DNA of 49,323 nucleotides from Acidobacteriota bacterium (GCA_028876655.1 JAGWRA010000123.1:1-49323); one strand, 5' to 3'; shown: positions 37,517 through 46,109, counted from the stretch's first letter. Notes: generated from the sequence alone by a model not told the origin. Translations and numbers: made by a program.

Positions 37517-38740
37517 TCAGAACAGCTTCACCTCCACCACCTCTCCCGCCTCGACCACTTCCACCTCGGCCGCAATCTCGATGTAGCCGTCCGCACGCGA
37601 CATGCTCGTGATGTCGCCCGACGCCTTGAACGCCGGCTCGGCCTTGCCGTCGGCCAGCCGCACGGTGAAGAACTGGTAGCGGCCCGGCACCGACGCGATC
37701 CGCCGCGCCAGCGGCACCTGCACGATTGTCGGCCGGTGCGGCGGGAGCCGTGCCAGGCGCCGCAGGAAGGGGACGAGCAGCACGTAACCGTTCGACAGGC
37801 AGGAGGTCGGATAACCGGGCATGCCGAAGATCGGCTTGCCGCCGACCAGCCCGAACGCGGTCGGCTTGCCGGGCTTCACGGCGATGCCGTGGAAGATGAC
37901 GTCGCCGGTCGCCTTGATGGCGTCGAGGATGAGGTCGCGCTCGCCGACCGAGCTGCCGCCCGAGAAGACGACGATGTCTTCCTGCAGGCAGCGGTCGAGG
38001 GCGGTGAGGAGATCCTCGAGCGTGTCCTTCGCCGTGTGGTACGCGACGGGGACGCCGCCGTGCGCCGCGACGATCGTGGAAAGGGTGTAGCGGTTGACGT
38101 CGTAGATCTGGCCCGGCGCGAGCGACCGGCCCGGCTCGACGATCTCGTTGCCGGTCGAGAGGATGGCGACGCGGGGCCGGTCGAAGACCTCGACCTCGCG
38201 GGCGCCGACGGCAGCGAGCGCGCCGACGCGGCTCGGGTGCAGGAAGTCGCCGTGGCTCACGACCACCTGGCCGGCGGTCAGGTCGGCACCGCGGCGGCCG
38301 ATGTTCTGGCCCGCGTGGGCCGGCACGAAGATCTGGACGCCGCCGGCGTCGTCGCGGTCCGTCTCCTCGACCATGACGACGGCGTCGGCGCCGTCCGGCA
38401 TCGGCGCGCCGGTGGCGATCTCGACGCAGTGGCCGTGCGAGACGCGGACCGACGGCATCTGGCCGGTGAAGACCGTCTCGGTGCGGAGCAGGCGCTTCGG
38501 GGTCTCCCGGGAGGCGCCGGCCGTGTCGGCGGCGAGGACGGCGTAGCCGTCCATCGCGGCGCGGTCGAAGGGAGGGACGTCGGCCGGCGCGGTGACGTCG
38601 CGGGCGGCCACGCGGCCGCCGGCTTCGTCGAGCGGCACGCGCAGGCTCCGTTCGATCGGCACGACGGCTGCGTCGAGCTTCGCGCGCGCCTCGCCGAGGG
38701 AGATGATGTGGTCGAGCGGCTGCATCTGAGACCGAGTCAT
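37517..38740 (-). CDS. moeA: Molybdopterin molybdenumtransferase
   Basis: PPFDRAAMDGYAVLA, ILSTGNEIVEPG, VFSGGSSVGERDL, FGMPGYPTSCL. Confidence 0.94.
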   Translation of the reverse strand: MTRSQMQPLDHIISLGEARAKLDAAVVPIERSLRVPLDEAGGRVAARDVTAPADVPPFDRAAMDGYAVLAADTAGASRETPKRLLRTETVFTGQMPSVRVSHGHCVEIATGAPMPDGADAVVMVEETDRDDAGGVQIFVPAHAGQNIGRRGADLTAGQVVVSHGDFLHPSRVGALAAVGAREVEVFDRPRVAILSTGNEIVEPGRSLAPGQIYDVNRYTLSTIVAAHGGVPVAYHTAKDTLEDLLTALDRCLQEDIVVFSGGSSVGERDLILDAIKATGDVIFHGIAVKPGKPTAFGLVGGKPIFGMPGYPTSCLSNGYVLLVPFLRRLARLPPHRPTIVQVPLARRIASVPGRYQFFTVRLADGKAEPAFKASGDITSMSRADGYIEIAAEVEVVEAGEVVEVKLF

Positions 38741-38926
38741 TGTTTGTCCTCCGCTCGGCATAGCCTTCGGCGAAGTTCTCGCCTCACGCGGCTCGCGCCG
38801 TGGCGTCGCTTGAATGGCGGGGACCCCTGCACCCCGCCAAGCTCGCTTCGTTACGCTCGCGCTTCGTCGCTCGCTCCACTACGCTCGCCCGCATCCCTGG
38901 TGCGATGTGAGACAGGGTATGTGCTG

Positions 38927-39475
38927 TCAGCGCGAGACCTCCCGCACCATGTGTGCAAGCTCGGGGAGGATCAATTTGGTCATGGCCAGGCGGACGGCGT
39001 GTTCCGAGCCGGGGAGTGCGATCAGGATCCGGTTGCCGGCCGCGCCGGCGAAGGCCCGGCTCATCATCGCGGCGGCGCCGATCTCCTGGTAGCTGAGCAT
39101 CCGGAACAGTTCGCCGAAGCCGTCGAGCCGCTTGGTCACCAGCGAGACCAGGGCTTCGTAGGTGCTGTCGCGCGACGTGATGCCGGTGCCGCCGGTCGTG
39201 ATGACCACCTGCACGCCGGGTGCGGCAAGCTGCGCCTCGACCGTCCGCCGGACGTCGGCCGGCTCGTCGCGGACCAGGGCGCGGCCGGTGACACGGTGGC
39301 CGTGCGCCTCGAGGCGCTCGACGATGGCCCGGCCGCCGGTGTCGGTGGCTTCCGTGCGGGTGTCGCTGATCGTCAGGACGAAGCAGGCGACGCTCGCGGG
39401 GGCCGTGGCCCGGTGTTCGACGTGGGCCGCGCGAGGCCCCGGGGCCTGAGGCGTGGGGCCGGTGGAGTCGCCCAT
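38927..39475 (-). CDS. moaB: Molybdenum cofactor biosynthesis protein MoaB/MogA family
   Basis: FVLTISDTRTEATDTGG, VVITTGGTGITSRDSTYEAL, ALPGSEHAVRLAM. Confidence 0.92.
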   Translation of the reverse strand: MGDSTGPTPQAPGPRAAHVEHRATAPASVACFVLTISDTRTEATDTGGRAIVERLEAHGHRVTGRALVRDEPADVRRTVEAQLAAPGVQVVITTGGTGITSRDSTYEALVSLVTKRLDGFGELFRMLSYQEIGAAAMMSRAFAGAAGNRILIALPGSEHAVRLAMTKLILPELAHMVREVSR

Positions 39476-39557
39476 GAGTCGATTATATGGGGGGAACGCG
39501 GCCGGCGGTGGACGGGCGGCGGGGGAGTGGTGGCGGAGGGAACGGCCGTGATAGAAT

Positions 39558-39596
39558 CGGTGTTTGCGGTGGCCCGGGAACGGGCCACCGACACCG
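39558..39596 (+). other. Long hairpin in the predicted 5' leader of pre-tRNA-Arg, GGAA (GNRA) tetraloop
   Basis: CGGTGT-ttgc-GGTGGCCCG-GGAA-CGGGCCACC-g-ACACCG; directly after -10-like TAGAAT (39552-39557). Confidence 0.6.
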
Positions 39597-39603
39597 ACCT
39601 CAC

Positions 39604-39680
39604 GCGCCCTTAGCTCAGTTGGATAGAGCGTCTGGCTACGAACCAGGAGGTCGCAGGTTCGAGTCCTGCAGGGCGCGCCA
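39604..39680 (+). tRNA. tRNA-Arg (anticodon ACG), CCA encoded
   Basis: gcgccct...ctggctACGaaccag...ggttcgagtcc...agggcgcgcca; acceptor stem GCGCCCT/AGGGCGC. Confidence 0.95.
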
Positions 39681-39686
39681 TTCCTT

Positions 39687-40922
39687 TCAACGACTTAGCG
39701 CACCCGCCTCGTCTGGCTGGTGAACAATAGTGAACAATTCCCTCCCGACTTTCTCGGCCGCCGCGCGCACCGACCCATCGAGCACCTGCGTGTAGACGTT
39801 CAACGTCGTGTCGACGTTGGTGTGCCCCATCAGTTGCGCGACGATCTTGGCGGGCACCCCCTTGTCATGGGACCAGGACGAATAGGTGCGGCGGAACGTG
39901 AGCCAGGTGGCGTGCGGCATCTGCAGCCGCTCGCAGGCGGGAAAGACCACCCGACGCAACACGTTGTTCGGCGACAGGACTGTCGCCGACCGCGTCGAAA
40001 ACACCAACGCATCGGCGTCGGTCGTCGCGGCCCGTCGCTTCCATTCCGCGAGCAACGTCAGAGCGCTCTTCGAGAGGGGCACCTGACGCAAGCTGGCTCG
40101 CGTCTTCGGTGTATCGAATTTGCCATCGTACACGGCTTCTCGCACCGTCAGCGTTCGTGTGCGCTCATCGATATCCCGCCAGCGGAGCGCGAACAGCTCG
40201 CCACGCCGCAGGCCAGACAGGATCGCCAGCCCGACGACGGCACGGCCCAGTGGCGGCAGCGCCGTCAGCAGTTCCGCCGCTTGCGCCCGGGTCAGCGCCC
40301 ATTTCGGCCGCACCGTCGTGAGTTTCGGCAATTCCACGCCGCGCGCCGGATTGTCCTGTAGATGCCCCCACTTCACCGCCGTTCGAAGAACCGCGCTCAG
40401 CACATCGTGAATGTGGTCGATGGACTTGGGCGCGTACCCTTCCCGCGTAAGGTGAGCGATGTACACCTGGATCTCCTGTCGCGAGATCTCCGACACCGCC
40501 CTGTCGCCGAACCGCGGCAACAGGTGCTTCTTGAGCATGAACCGCCGATGCTTTTGTGTCGAGTGCTTGTACATGGGCAGAACCGATGCCTGCCATTCGT
40601 TTGCTAACGTGCGAAATGACACCCGCGATCGCGTCGGTCTCTTGCTTCCCGACGCTGCAGCGATCTTGCCGATCAGCACGTCGAGCGCCTCTTGGCGTGA
40701 GACCGCTCCGAGCGCCTCGTAGCGTAGCGCCTTCCTTACCGCACCATCGGGAGCGATCTCCAGCTCCCGCCAGCGGATCGCCCACCCCCTTCCTCGCCGG
40801 AGCAAACAACCGCTGCCGTACTGCCGCTTTTTCCGAGCCATACGAGAGATACCCTTTCTTCTCGTTGGCTCTTCGTGGTCTAGCTCAATCGCCATTGTAG
40901 CTCGCGCTGGTAACGGGCTCAT
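39687..40922 (-). CDS. int: Tyrosine recombinase/integrase adjacent to tRNA-Arg
   Basis: LAILSGLRRGELFALRWRDID; RRTYSSWSHDKGVPAKIVAQLMGHTNVDTTLNVYTQ. Confidence 0.93.
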   Translation of the reverse strand: MSPLPARATMAIELDHEEPTRRKGISRMARKKRQYGSGCLLRRGRGWAIRWRELEIAPDGAVRKALRYEALGAVSRQEALDVLIGKIAAASGSKRPTRSRVSFRTLANEWQASVLPMYKHSTQKHRRFMLKKHLLPRFGDRAVSEISRQEIQVYIAHLTREGYAPKSIDHIHDVLSAVLRTAVKWGHLQDNPARGVELPKLTTVRPKWALTRAQAAELLTALPPLGRAVVGLAILSGLRRGELFALRWRDIDERTRTLTVREAVYDGKFDTPKTRASLRQVPLSKSALTLLAEWKRRAATTDADALVFSTRSATVLSPNNVLRRVVFPACERLQMPHATWLTFRRTYSSWSHDKGVPAKIVAQLMGHTNVDTTLNVYTQVLDGSVRAAAEKVGRELFTIVHQPDEAGALSR

Positions 40923-41197
40923 GGGGTTCTGGATTCTCTGGCGAGAAACGCACGAACGGCACGCGGGTCGAAACGCACGTACTTACCGAGCTTGATGTGG
41001 GGCAGATACTCGGGCCGGTGTCGGCCCCTGATCCGGGTATGTTCGTAGACCCAGCTCTTGCTGACCTTGAGCCACGCCGCGACCTCGTCAACGGTGAGGA
41101 GCTCTTCCAGTTGACCGATGCTGCCGTCGGCGGGCCCGCGGCTCGGGGTTACGGGAGCGAAGCTTGTTGTGGGCCGGATGTCGCTGATTGTCACTGA
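40919..41197 (-). CDS. Excisionase-like HTH (HTH_17/MerR-like) DNA-binding protein; start uncertain
   Basis: LTVDEVAAWLKVSKSWVYEHTRIRGRHRPEYLPHIKLGKYVRFDPRAVRAFLA. Confidence 0.75.
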   Translation of the reverse strand, partial: SVTISDIRPTTSFAPVTPSRGPADGSIGQLEELLTVDEVAAWLKVSKSWVYEHTRIRGRHRPEYLPHIKLGKYVRFDPRAVRAFLARESRTP

Positions 41198-41402
41198 ACA
41201 CCTCGATTGCCAAAATTTGCTCGCATTGGGGTTCAAGACGATTGCGCCGGTGGTTCCGGACGCCACGGAAGTGGCCTCGCACTCATACTTTTTGTACCGA
41301 GGGAGGGCGAGTTCGTGAATCCACTCCTGCGCGTTCGCGTCGGCGATCGGCTCCAGGATGGACGTGTGAGCCGTGGTTGACCTCCCGCATGCGACGATCC
41401 CC

Positions 41403-41499
41403 GCCGCTCCGACAAGAGCCCGAAGGAGGAAGGGCGCAGGGCGGGTCAAGGCCGCGCCAGCGGCGAGCGGAGCGAACGAAGCCTTGACGCGCCTGAGCC
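41403..41499 (-). repeat. ~98-bp repeat, copy 1 (inverted relative to 42303-42400)
   Basis: RC gctcaggcgcgtcaaggcttcgttcgctccgctcgccgctggcgcggccttgacccgccctgcgcccttcctc... aligns without gaps to copy 2. Confidence 0.8.
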
Positions 41500-42302
41500 C
41501 TTCCACAGACTTCTCCTGGCGGAGCGGCGAGTGCCGAATCCCGAGTCGCGCCATTTCGAGACTCCTGGCCTGCGCAGCATCGGGGTGAGCGGTCGGAGCG
41601 CTGAGGTGTCCCGGAACCCTTCGTCGTTCAGGGAGCCGTGGCGTCCTCCATTGCCCACGATGAGGAGATCGCGCGCACGCATGCCGTCACGCCGCGCGAG
41701 GACCACGCCGCCAGTCACCGGCGTGAGCCGGCGCGGCGGGGCGATGCGATGTGATGAAAAGGCCGTGTGAGGATGTGCCCACAGGGCAGGAAAGCCAGGG
41801 TCAGTGGACCGTGGCGAGAAGGCAACCGGCGGCGCGGTCGCGCGCGTGAGAGGCCCGACCTGCCAAAGGGGTGCGTTGACTGAGTTGCATCAGTCTCCGC
41901 ACGTATCCCTAACGGGTGCCGTTCACGTGGACCTGAGCAACCCGTGATTGATCGCGCTGGAGGCGATGGCGGGCCGCTTCGCAGGGCGCGTGAAACGCGG
42001 GCGTACCGTTGGTCGGGCGGGCGCGAGATCCATTCCCGGTGAGCCGTCTGCGCGCTGACAGTCGACACACTTAGCCCCCGTCATTGGTGGCTCCGTGCGA
42101 CGTGCCCTGAGGGCGACGGGTTGGAACGAGGCTCCACGGCGGGCGACGCGGAGGGGTGGTCAGGACGACCACGGCGAAGACACCTCCAAAATAGGCCTGT
42201 TGACCCGGACTGTCAAATAGAGAATATGGCCGGGCAGAAGCCATGCTCCCAAGCGAGCGATGTTTCCTGTTCCGCCTGCTCCCTTGGAACCATCCTGCGG
42301 AC

Positions 42303-42400
42303 GTGCTCGGACGCGTCAAGGCGTCGTTCGCGTGGCTCACCGCTGACGCGGCCGTGACCCGCCCTGCGCCCTTCCTCTCTCAGGCGATTGCCGGAGCGGC
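42303..42400 (+). repeat. ~98-bp repeat, copy 2
   Basis: gctcggacgcgtcaaggcgtcgttcgcgtggctcaccgctgacgcggccgtgacccgccctgcgcccttcctc... Confidence 0.8.
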
Positions 42401-42628
42401 GAACAATGGTGAAATCGGCGCTCAAGCTTGCCTTCGGGTGAGCAAGGGCCGTCCACGGAACATCCAGGACAATGACGTCCAGCGCAAACGTCGCAATGAT
42501 CGCGGTTCCGCGCGACTTCACGGCTCGTTCGGCGTCGCCCCGTTCCTCAGTCGAAGCGCGCCCAAATCGTCGGCGGCAGGTCCCGGAAAATCTGCGGCCT
42601 TGCGATTCCCAGGCGCCGAGAGTCCGAG

Positions 42629-42658
42629 TTGACTTCCCCCGCATCCGGCGCGTAGAGT
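42629..42658 (+). promoter_or_regulatory. Putative sigma70-type promoter
   Basis: TTGACT (42629-42634), 18-bp spacer, TAGAGT (42653-42658). Confidence 0.5.
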
Positions 42659-42727
42659 GGAAGACCAGTGATGTTTACGGACTCGCTCAACCTCCGCGCC
42701 ACGCGTCTGCCGGTCGGTACGACCGGG

Positions 42728-42787
42728 ATGGCGATGTGTCGCTGTTGTTGTTGGCGGCGAGCGAGCCTGTTGGGTGTTGATGTGTAG
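42728..42787 (+). CDS. Putative poly-cysteine leader peptide MAMCRCCCWRRASLLGVDV
   Basis: 19-codon ORF with four Cys in five codons (TGT CGC TGT TGT TGT), upstream of tandem hairpins and the sulfur-monooxygenase-like operon. No strong RBS seen. Confidence 0.55.
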   Translation: MAMCRCCCWRRASLLGVDV

Positions 42788-42820
42788 CTGAATCGTCTTC
42801 TTACAATCCGACACCGATCC

Positions 42821-42852
42821 ACGGCCGCTCGCGCACCTGCCCGGGCGGCCGT
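42821..42852 (+). promoter_or_regulatory. Leader hairpin 1 (attenuator component or first terminator)
   Basis: ACGGCCGCTCG-cgcacctgcc-CGGGCGGCCGT, 11-bp stem with one G-U. Confidence 0.7.
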
Positions 42853-42869
42853 TGCTGTTTCTGCGTAAA

Positions 42870-42898
42870 GGCCGTCTGAGTGCCGGGCGGCCTTTTTT
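42870..42898 (+). terminator. Rho-independent terminator in the leader of the ATP-grasp/LLM/OYE operon
   Basis: GGCCG-tctgagtgccggg-CGGCC-TTTTTT, 55 nt before the first CDS of the operon. Confidence 0.75.
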
Positions 42899-42952
42899 GT
42901 TGTCCCGCGCCGGGAGGTTCCGCGCGGACCAGCGCGCCAGGAGCAGCACAGG

Positions 42953-43912
42953 ATGACCGCACGTTCGCGTCCCATCGGCATCTATTACGAACACCCCGAC
43001 TGGTTCAAGCCGCTCTTCGCCGAGCTGGATCGCCGCGGTATGCCCTACGTCCGCGTGGACGCCCGCGCGCATCGCTACGAGGTCGCCGATCGCGACCGGG
43101 ATTTCGGGCTCGTGTTCAACCGGATGAGCCCGTCGGCGTATCTCCGCGGTCACGGTCACGGCATCTTCTACACGCTCAACTATCTCGAGCACCTCGAACG
43201 GATCGGCACGCGGGTCGTCAACGGCCGCCACGCGTTCACGGTCGAGACCTCCAAGGCCCGGCAACTCGAACTGCTCGAGTCGCTCGGGCTGCCGTATCCC
43301 CGGGCGCACATCATCAACCACGCGCGTCAGGCCCCCGAGGCGGCGCGGACGCTCCGCTTCCCGGTGGTCGTCAAGGCGAACATCGGCGGCAGCGGCGCGG
43401 GCATCGTCCGCTACGACTCGCTGGCGGCGCTCGACCAGGCAGTCGCAGACGACGAGATCGATCTGGGGATCGACCAGACCGCGCTCGTCCAGGAGTTCGT
43501 GTCCGCCCGGGGCGGCCACATCACGCGCGTGGAGGTGCTGGGCGGCCGTTACCTCTACGCGATCAACGTCTACAGCAGCGGTGAAAGCTTCAATCTCTGC
43601 CCGGCGGACATCTGCCAGACCATCGGCGGAGTGGAGCTGGCGCGCGGCGCCTGTCCGGTGGACGCGCCGAAGAATGGCATGCGCGTGGAGGGCTACGTGC
43701 CGCCGGGCGAGGTGATCGCGGCCGTGGAGCGGATCATGGCAGCGGCGCAGATCGACGTCGGCGGCGTCGAGTACATGGTCGACGACCGCGACGGCCGCCT
43801 GCTGTATTACGACATCAATGCCTTGTCGAATTTCGTCGCCGACGGCCCGCGCGTCGTCGGATTCGATCCCTTCGTGAAGCTGGTGGATTATCTGGAACAG
43901 GAGTGGGCGTGA
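42953..43912 (+). CDS. ATP-grasp (RimK-like) ligase
   Basis: FPVVVKANIGGSGAGIVRYDS, ALVQEFVSARGGHITRVEVLGGRYLYAINVY, GGVEYMVDDRDGRLLYYDINALSNF; RBS CAGGAG upstream. Confidence 0.87.
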   Translation: MTARSRPIGIYYEHPDWFKPLFAELDRRGMPYVRVDARAHRYEVADRDRDFGLVFNRMSPSAYLRGHGHGIFYTLNYLEHLERIGTRVVNGRHAFTVETSKARQLELLESLGLPYPRAHIINHARQAPEAARTLRFPVVVKANIGGSGAGIVRYDSLAALDQAVADDEIDLGIDQTALVQEFVSARGGHITRVEVLGGRYLYAINVYSSGESFNLCPADICQTIGGVELARGACPVDAPKNGMRVEGYVPPGEVIAAVERIMAAAQIDVGGVEYMVDDRDGRLLYYDINALSNFVADGPRVVGFDPFVKLVDYLEQEWA

Positions 43913-45006
43913 TGCGATACGGATACTGGTTGCCGGTCTTCGGCGGATGGCTGCGAAACGTGGAGAACGAGCAGATGGAGGCGAGCTGGGACTACGTTCG
44001 CTACCTCGCGATGCGCAGCGAGACGCTCGGGTTCGACCTCACGCTGATCGCCGAACTGAACCTCAACGACATCAAGGGCGCTGGCGCGCCCGCGCTGGAT
44101 GCCTGGTCGACGGCCGCGGCGCTTGCGGCGGTGACGCGGCGACTCGAGCTGATGGTCGCCGTGCGGCCGACCTTCCACGAGCCGGCTCTGTTCGCGAGGC
44201 AGGCGGCGAACATCGATCGGATCAGCGGCGGCCGGCTGTCGCTGAACGTCGTCTCGGCCTGGTGGGCGGACGAAGCGCGGCAGTACGGCATTGCGTTCGA
44301 TCGGCACGATGATCGCTACCGCCGGACGGCCGAGTGGCTGGAGGTCGTCGACGGCCTCTGGCATCACGAGCGGTTCACCTTCACCGGCCAGTACTACCGG
44401 ACGGAGGAGGCCGTCGTCGAACCGAAGCCGCTGTCGCGACCCCGGCCGACGATCTACGCGGGCGGCGAATCCGAGGCGGCGAAGACGATGATCGCGGCGC
44501 GGTGCGACGCCTACGTGATGCACGGGGATCCTCCGGATCGGATTGGGCCGAAGGTCACCGACATGCAGCAGCGGCGCGCGCAGGCCGGCCAGGCGCCGAT
44601 GACCTACGGCATGGCAGCCTACGTCATCCTGCGCGAGACGGAGCGCGAGGCCCGCGAGGAGCTGCAGCGGATCACCAACGTGCACGAGTACGCGGCCGGC
44701 TATCACAACTACCAGCAGTGGCTGGCCAACACGAAGCTCGAGCAGCAGGTGTCGCTCGAGGACTACTCCGTCTCGAATCGAGGGCTGCGTGCCGGACTGG
44801 TCGGCACGCACGAGCAGGTCGCCGAGCGGATTGACGCGTTCAGGCGCGCCGGCATCGACCTGCTGCTGCTGCAGTGCAGCCCGCAGGTGGAGGAGATGGA
44901 TCGATTCGCGAGCACGATCATCGCCAGCGAGCGGCCGCACGGGTCCGGCGCGTGGGCCATCGGGCAACCGCGGGCGCCCGTGTCGTCGGAGAACGCGGCC
45001 CAGTGA
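43912..45006 (+). CDS. LLM-class flavin-dependent monooxygenase (SsuD/SfnG-like)
   Basis: MRYGYWLPVFGGWLRN..., LELMVAVRPTFHEPALFARQAANIDRISGGRLSLNVVSAWW, PTIYAGGESEAAK. Confidence 0.9.
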   Translation: MRYGYWLPVFGGWLRNVENEQMEASWDYVRYLAMRSETLGFDLTLIAELNLNDIKGAGAPALDAWSTAAALAAVTRRLELMVAVRPTFHEPALFARQAANIDRISGGRLSLNVVSAWWADEARQYGIAFDRHDDRYRRTAEWLEVVDGLWHHERFTFTGQYYRTEEAVVEPKPLSRPRPTIYAGGESEAAKTMIAARCDAYVMHGDPPDRIGPKVTDMQQRRAQAGQAPMTYGMAAYVILRETEREAREELQRITNVHEYAAGYHNYQQWLANTKLEQQVSLEDYSVSNRGLRAGLVGTHEQVAERIDAFRRAGIDLLLLQCSPQVEEMDRFASTIIASERPHGSGAWAIGQPRAPVSSENAAQ

Positions 45007-46109
45007 GCGCGAACCCTGCGGCGGGCGGGTTGTTCCGGCCGGGCATCCTGTCCCGCTTCACGGTGCCGCACCGGATCGTGATGGCGCCGCTGACGCGCAA
45101 CCGGGCCGGCGCCGACGGGGTGCCCTCGGTGCTCGCGGTGGACTACTACGCGCAACGGGCCTCGGCCGCGCTCATCGTCAGCGAGTCGACCTCCGTGTCG
45201 GCCTCCGGGGTCGGCTATCCCCGAACGCCGGCTCTCTTCACGGACGCCCAGGTCGAGGGATGGCGGGTCGTCACTGAGGCCGTGCACGGCCGTGGCGGCC
45301 GCATCTTCGCGCAGTTGTGCCACAACGGTCGCGTGTCCCATCCGTCGTTTCACGCGGGCGTGTTGCCGGTCGCTCCGTCGGCGATCGCACCGCCGGGGCA
45401 GGCGATGACCACGGAGGGACTGCAGCCGTTTCGCGTGCCGCGCGCCCTGACAGCGGCCGAAGTGGAAGGGACGGTGGAGCAGTTCGCCGCCGCCGCGTCG
45501 AGAGCGATGGCGGCCGGATTCGATGGCGTGGAGATCCACGGCGCCAGTGGCTTCCTGGTCGACCAGTTCCTGAGGGACGGATCGAATCGGCGGACGGACC
45601 GCTACGGTGGGTCGATCGAGAAGCGAGCCAGGTTCCTGCTGGACGTCGTCGAAGCGGTGGGCGAGCGGTGCGGGTTCGACCGGGTCGGCGTCCGCCTGTC
45701 GCCGCTCAGTCACGTGAACGGCATGTTCGACTCGACGCCCTGGGAGACGTTCGCGTTCGCTGCCGCGACGTTGAACACCGCCGGCCTGGCCTATCTGCAC
45801 CTGATGCGGCGAAACGACGCGGCCGGCACGCCGCAGCACTTCCGCATCGAGAACCTGCGCCGGTACTACCGCGGCGTGCTCGTGATGAACGGCGGCTACG
45901 ACCGCGCGAGCGGCGACGAGGCGATCCGGACGGGCGAGGTCGACTTCATCTCGTACGGCACGGCGTTTCTCGCCAATCCGGATCTGCCCGAGCGGTTGCG
46001 GCGGGGCGCCCCGCTGAATGCACCTGACAAGGCGACGTTCTACACGGGCGGTGCGCGCGGATATCTGGACTATCCGGCGCTGGCGCACGACACCTCACCG
46101 GGCGGCTGA
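45003..46109 (+). CDS. Old Yellow Enzyme-family NADH:flavin oxidoreductase
   Basis: VMAPLTRNRAG, AQLCHNGRVSHPSF, GVEIHGASGFLVDQFLRDGSNRRTDRYGGSIEKRARFLLDVV; GTG start overlaps the previous stop. Confidence 0.93.
   Translation: MSANPAAGGLFRPGILSRFTVPHRIVMAPLTRNRAGADGVPSVLAVDYYAQRASAALIVSESTSVSASGVGYPRTPALFTDAQVEGWRVVTEAVHGRGGRIFAQLCHNGRVSHPSFHAGVLPVAPSAIAPPGQAMTTEGLQPFRVPRALTAAEVEGTVEQFAAAASRAMAAGFDGVEIHGASGFLVDQFLRDGSNRRTDRYGGSIEKRARFLLDVVEAVGERCGFDRVGVRLSPLSHVNGMFDSTPWETFAFAAATLNTAGLAYLHLMRRNDAAGTPQHFRIENLRRYYRGVLVMNGGYDRASGDEAIRTGEVDFISYGTAFLANPDLPERLRRGAPLNAPDKATFYTGGARGYLDYPALAHDTSPGG

Larger units (their letters stand above)
39604..42630. mobile_element. Decayed integrative element at tRNA-Arg; right boundary not determined
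   Basis: tRNA + integrase + excisionase-like HTH, followed by ~1 kb without convincing ORFs; no attR copy found by eye. Confidence 0.5.

Noticed and set aside
38800-38900. CGCTCGCTTCGTTACGCTCGCGCTTCGTCGCTCGCTCCACTACGCTCGC between moaB and moeA as a CRISPR-like or attC element
   Set aside because: Irregular short-word repetition plus a 7-bp GGCGGGG/CCCCGCC hairpin; no fixed repeat/spacer or attC core sites.
41546-41560. Possible attR (gtcgcgccatt) matching the tRNA 3' end gcgcgccatt
   Set aside because: Only about 8 nt match, no T-arm or acceptor sequence; not credible as an integrase att site by eye.
42547-42981. 144-aa minus-strand ORF with QQQQ and RR runs over the Cys-leader region
   Set aside because: Antisense shadow of the leader/hairpin region; no recognised family, and its start lies within the ATP-grasp gene start.
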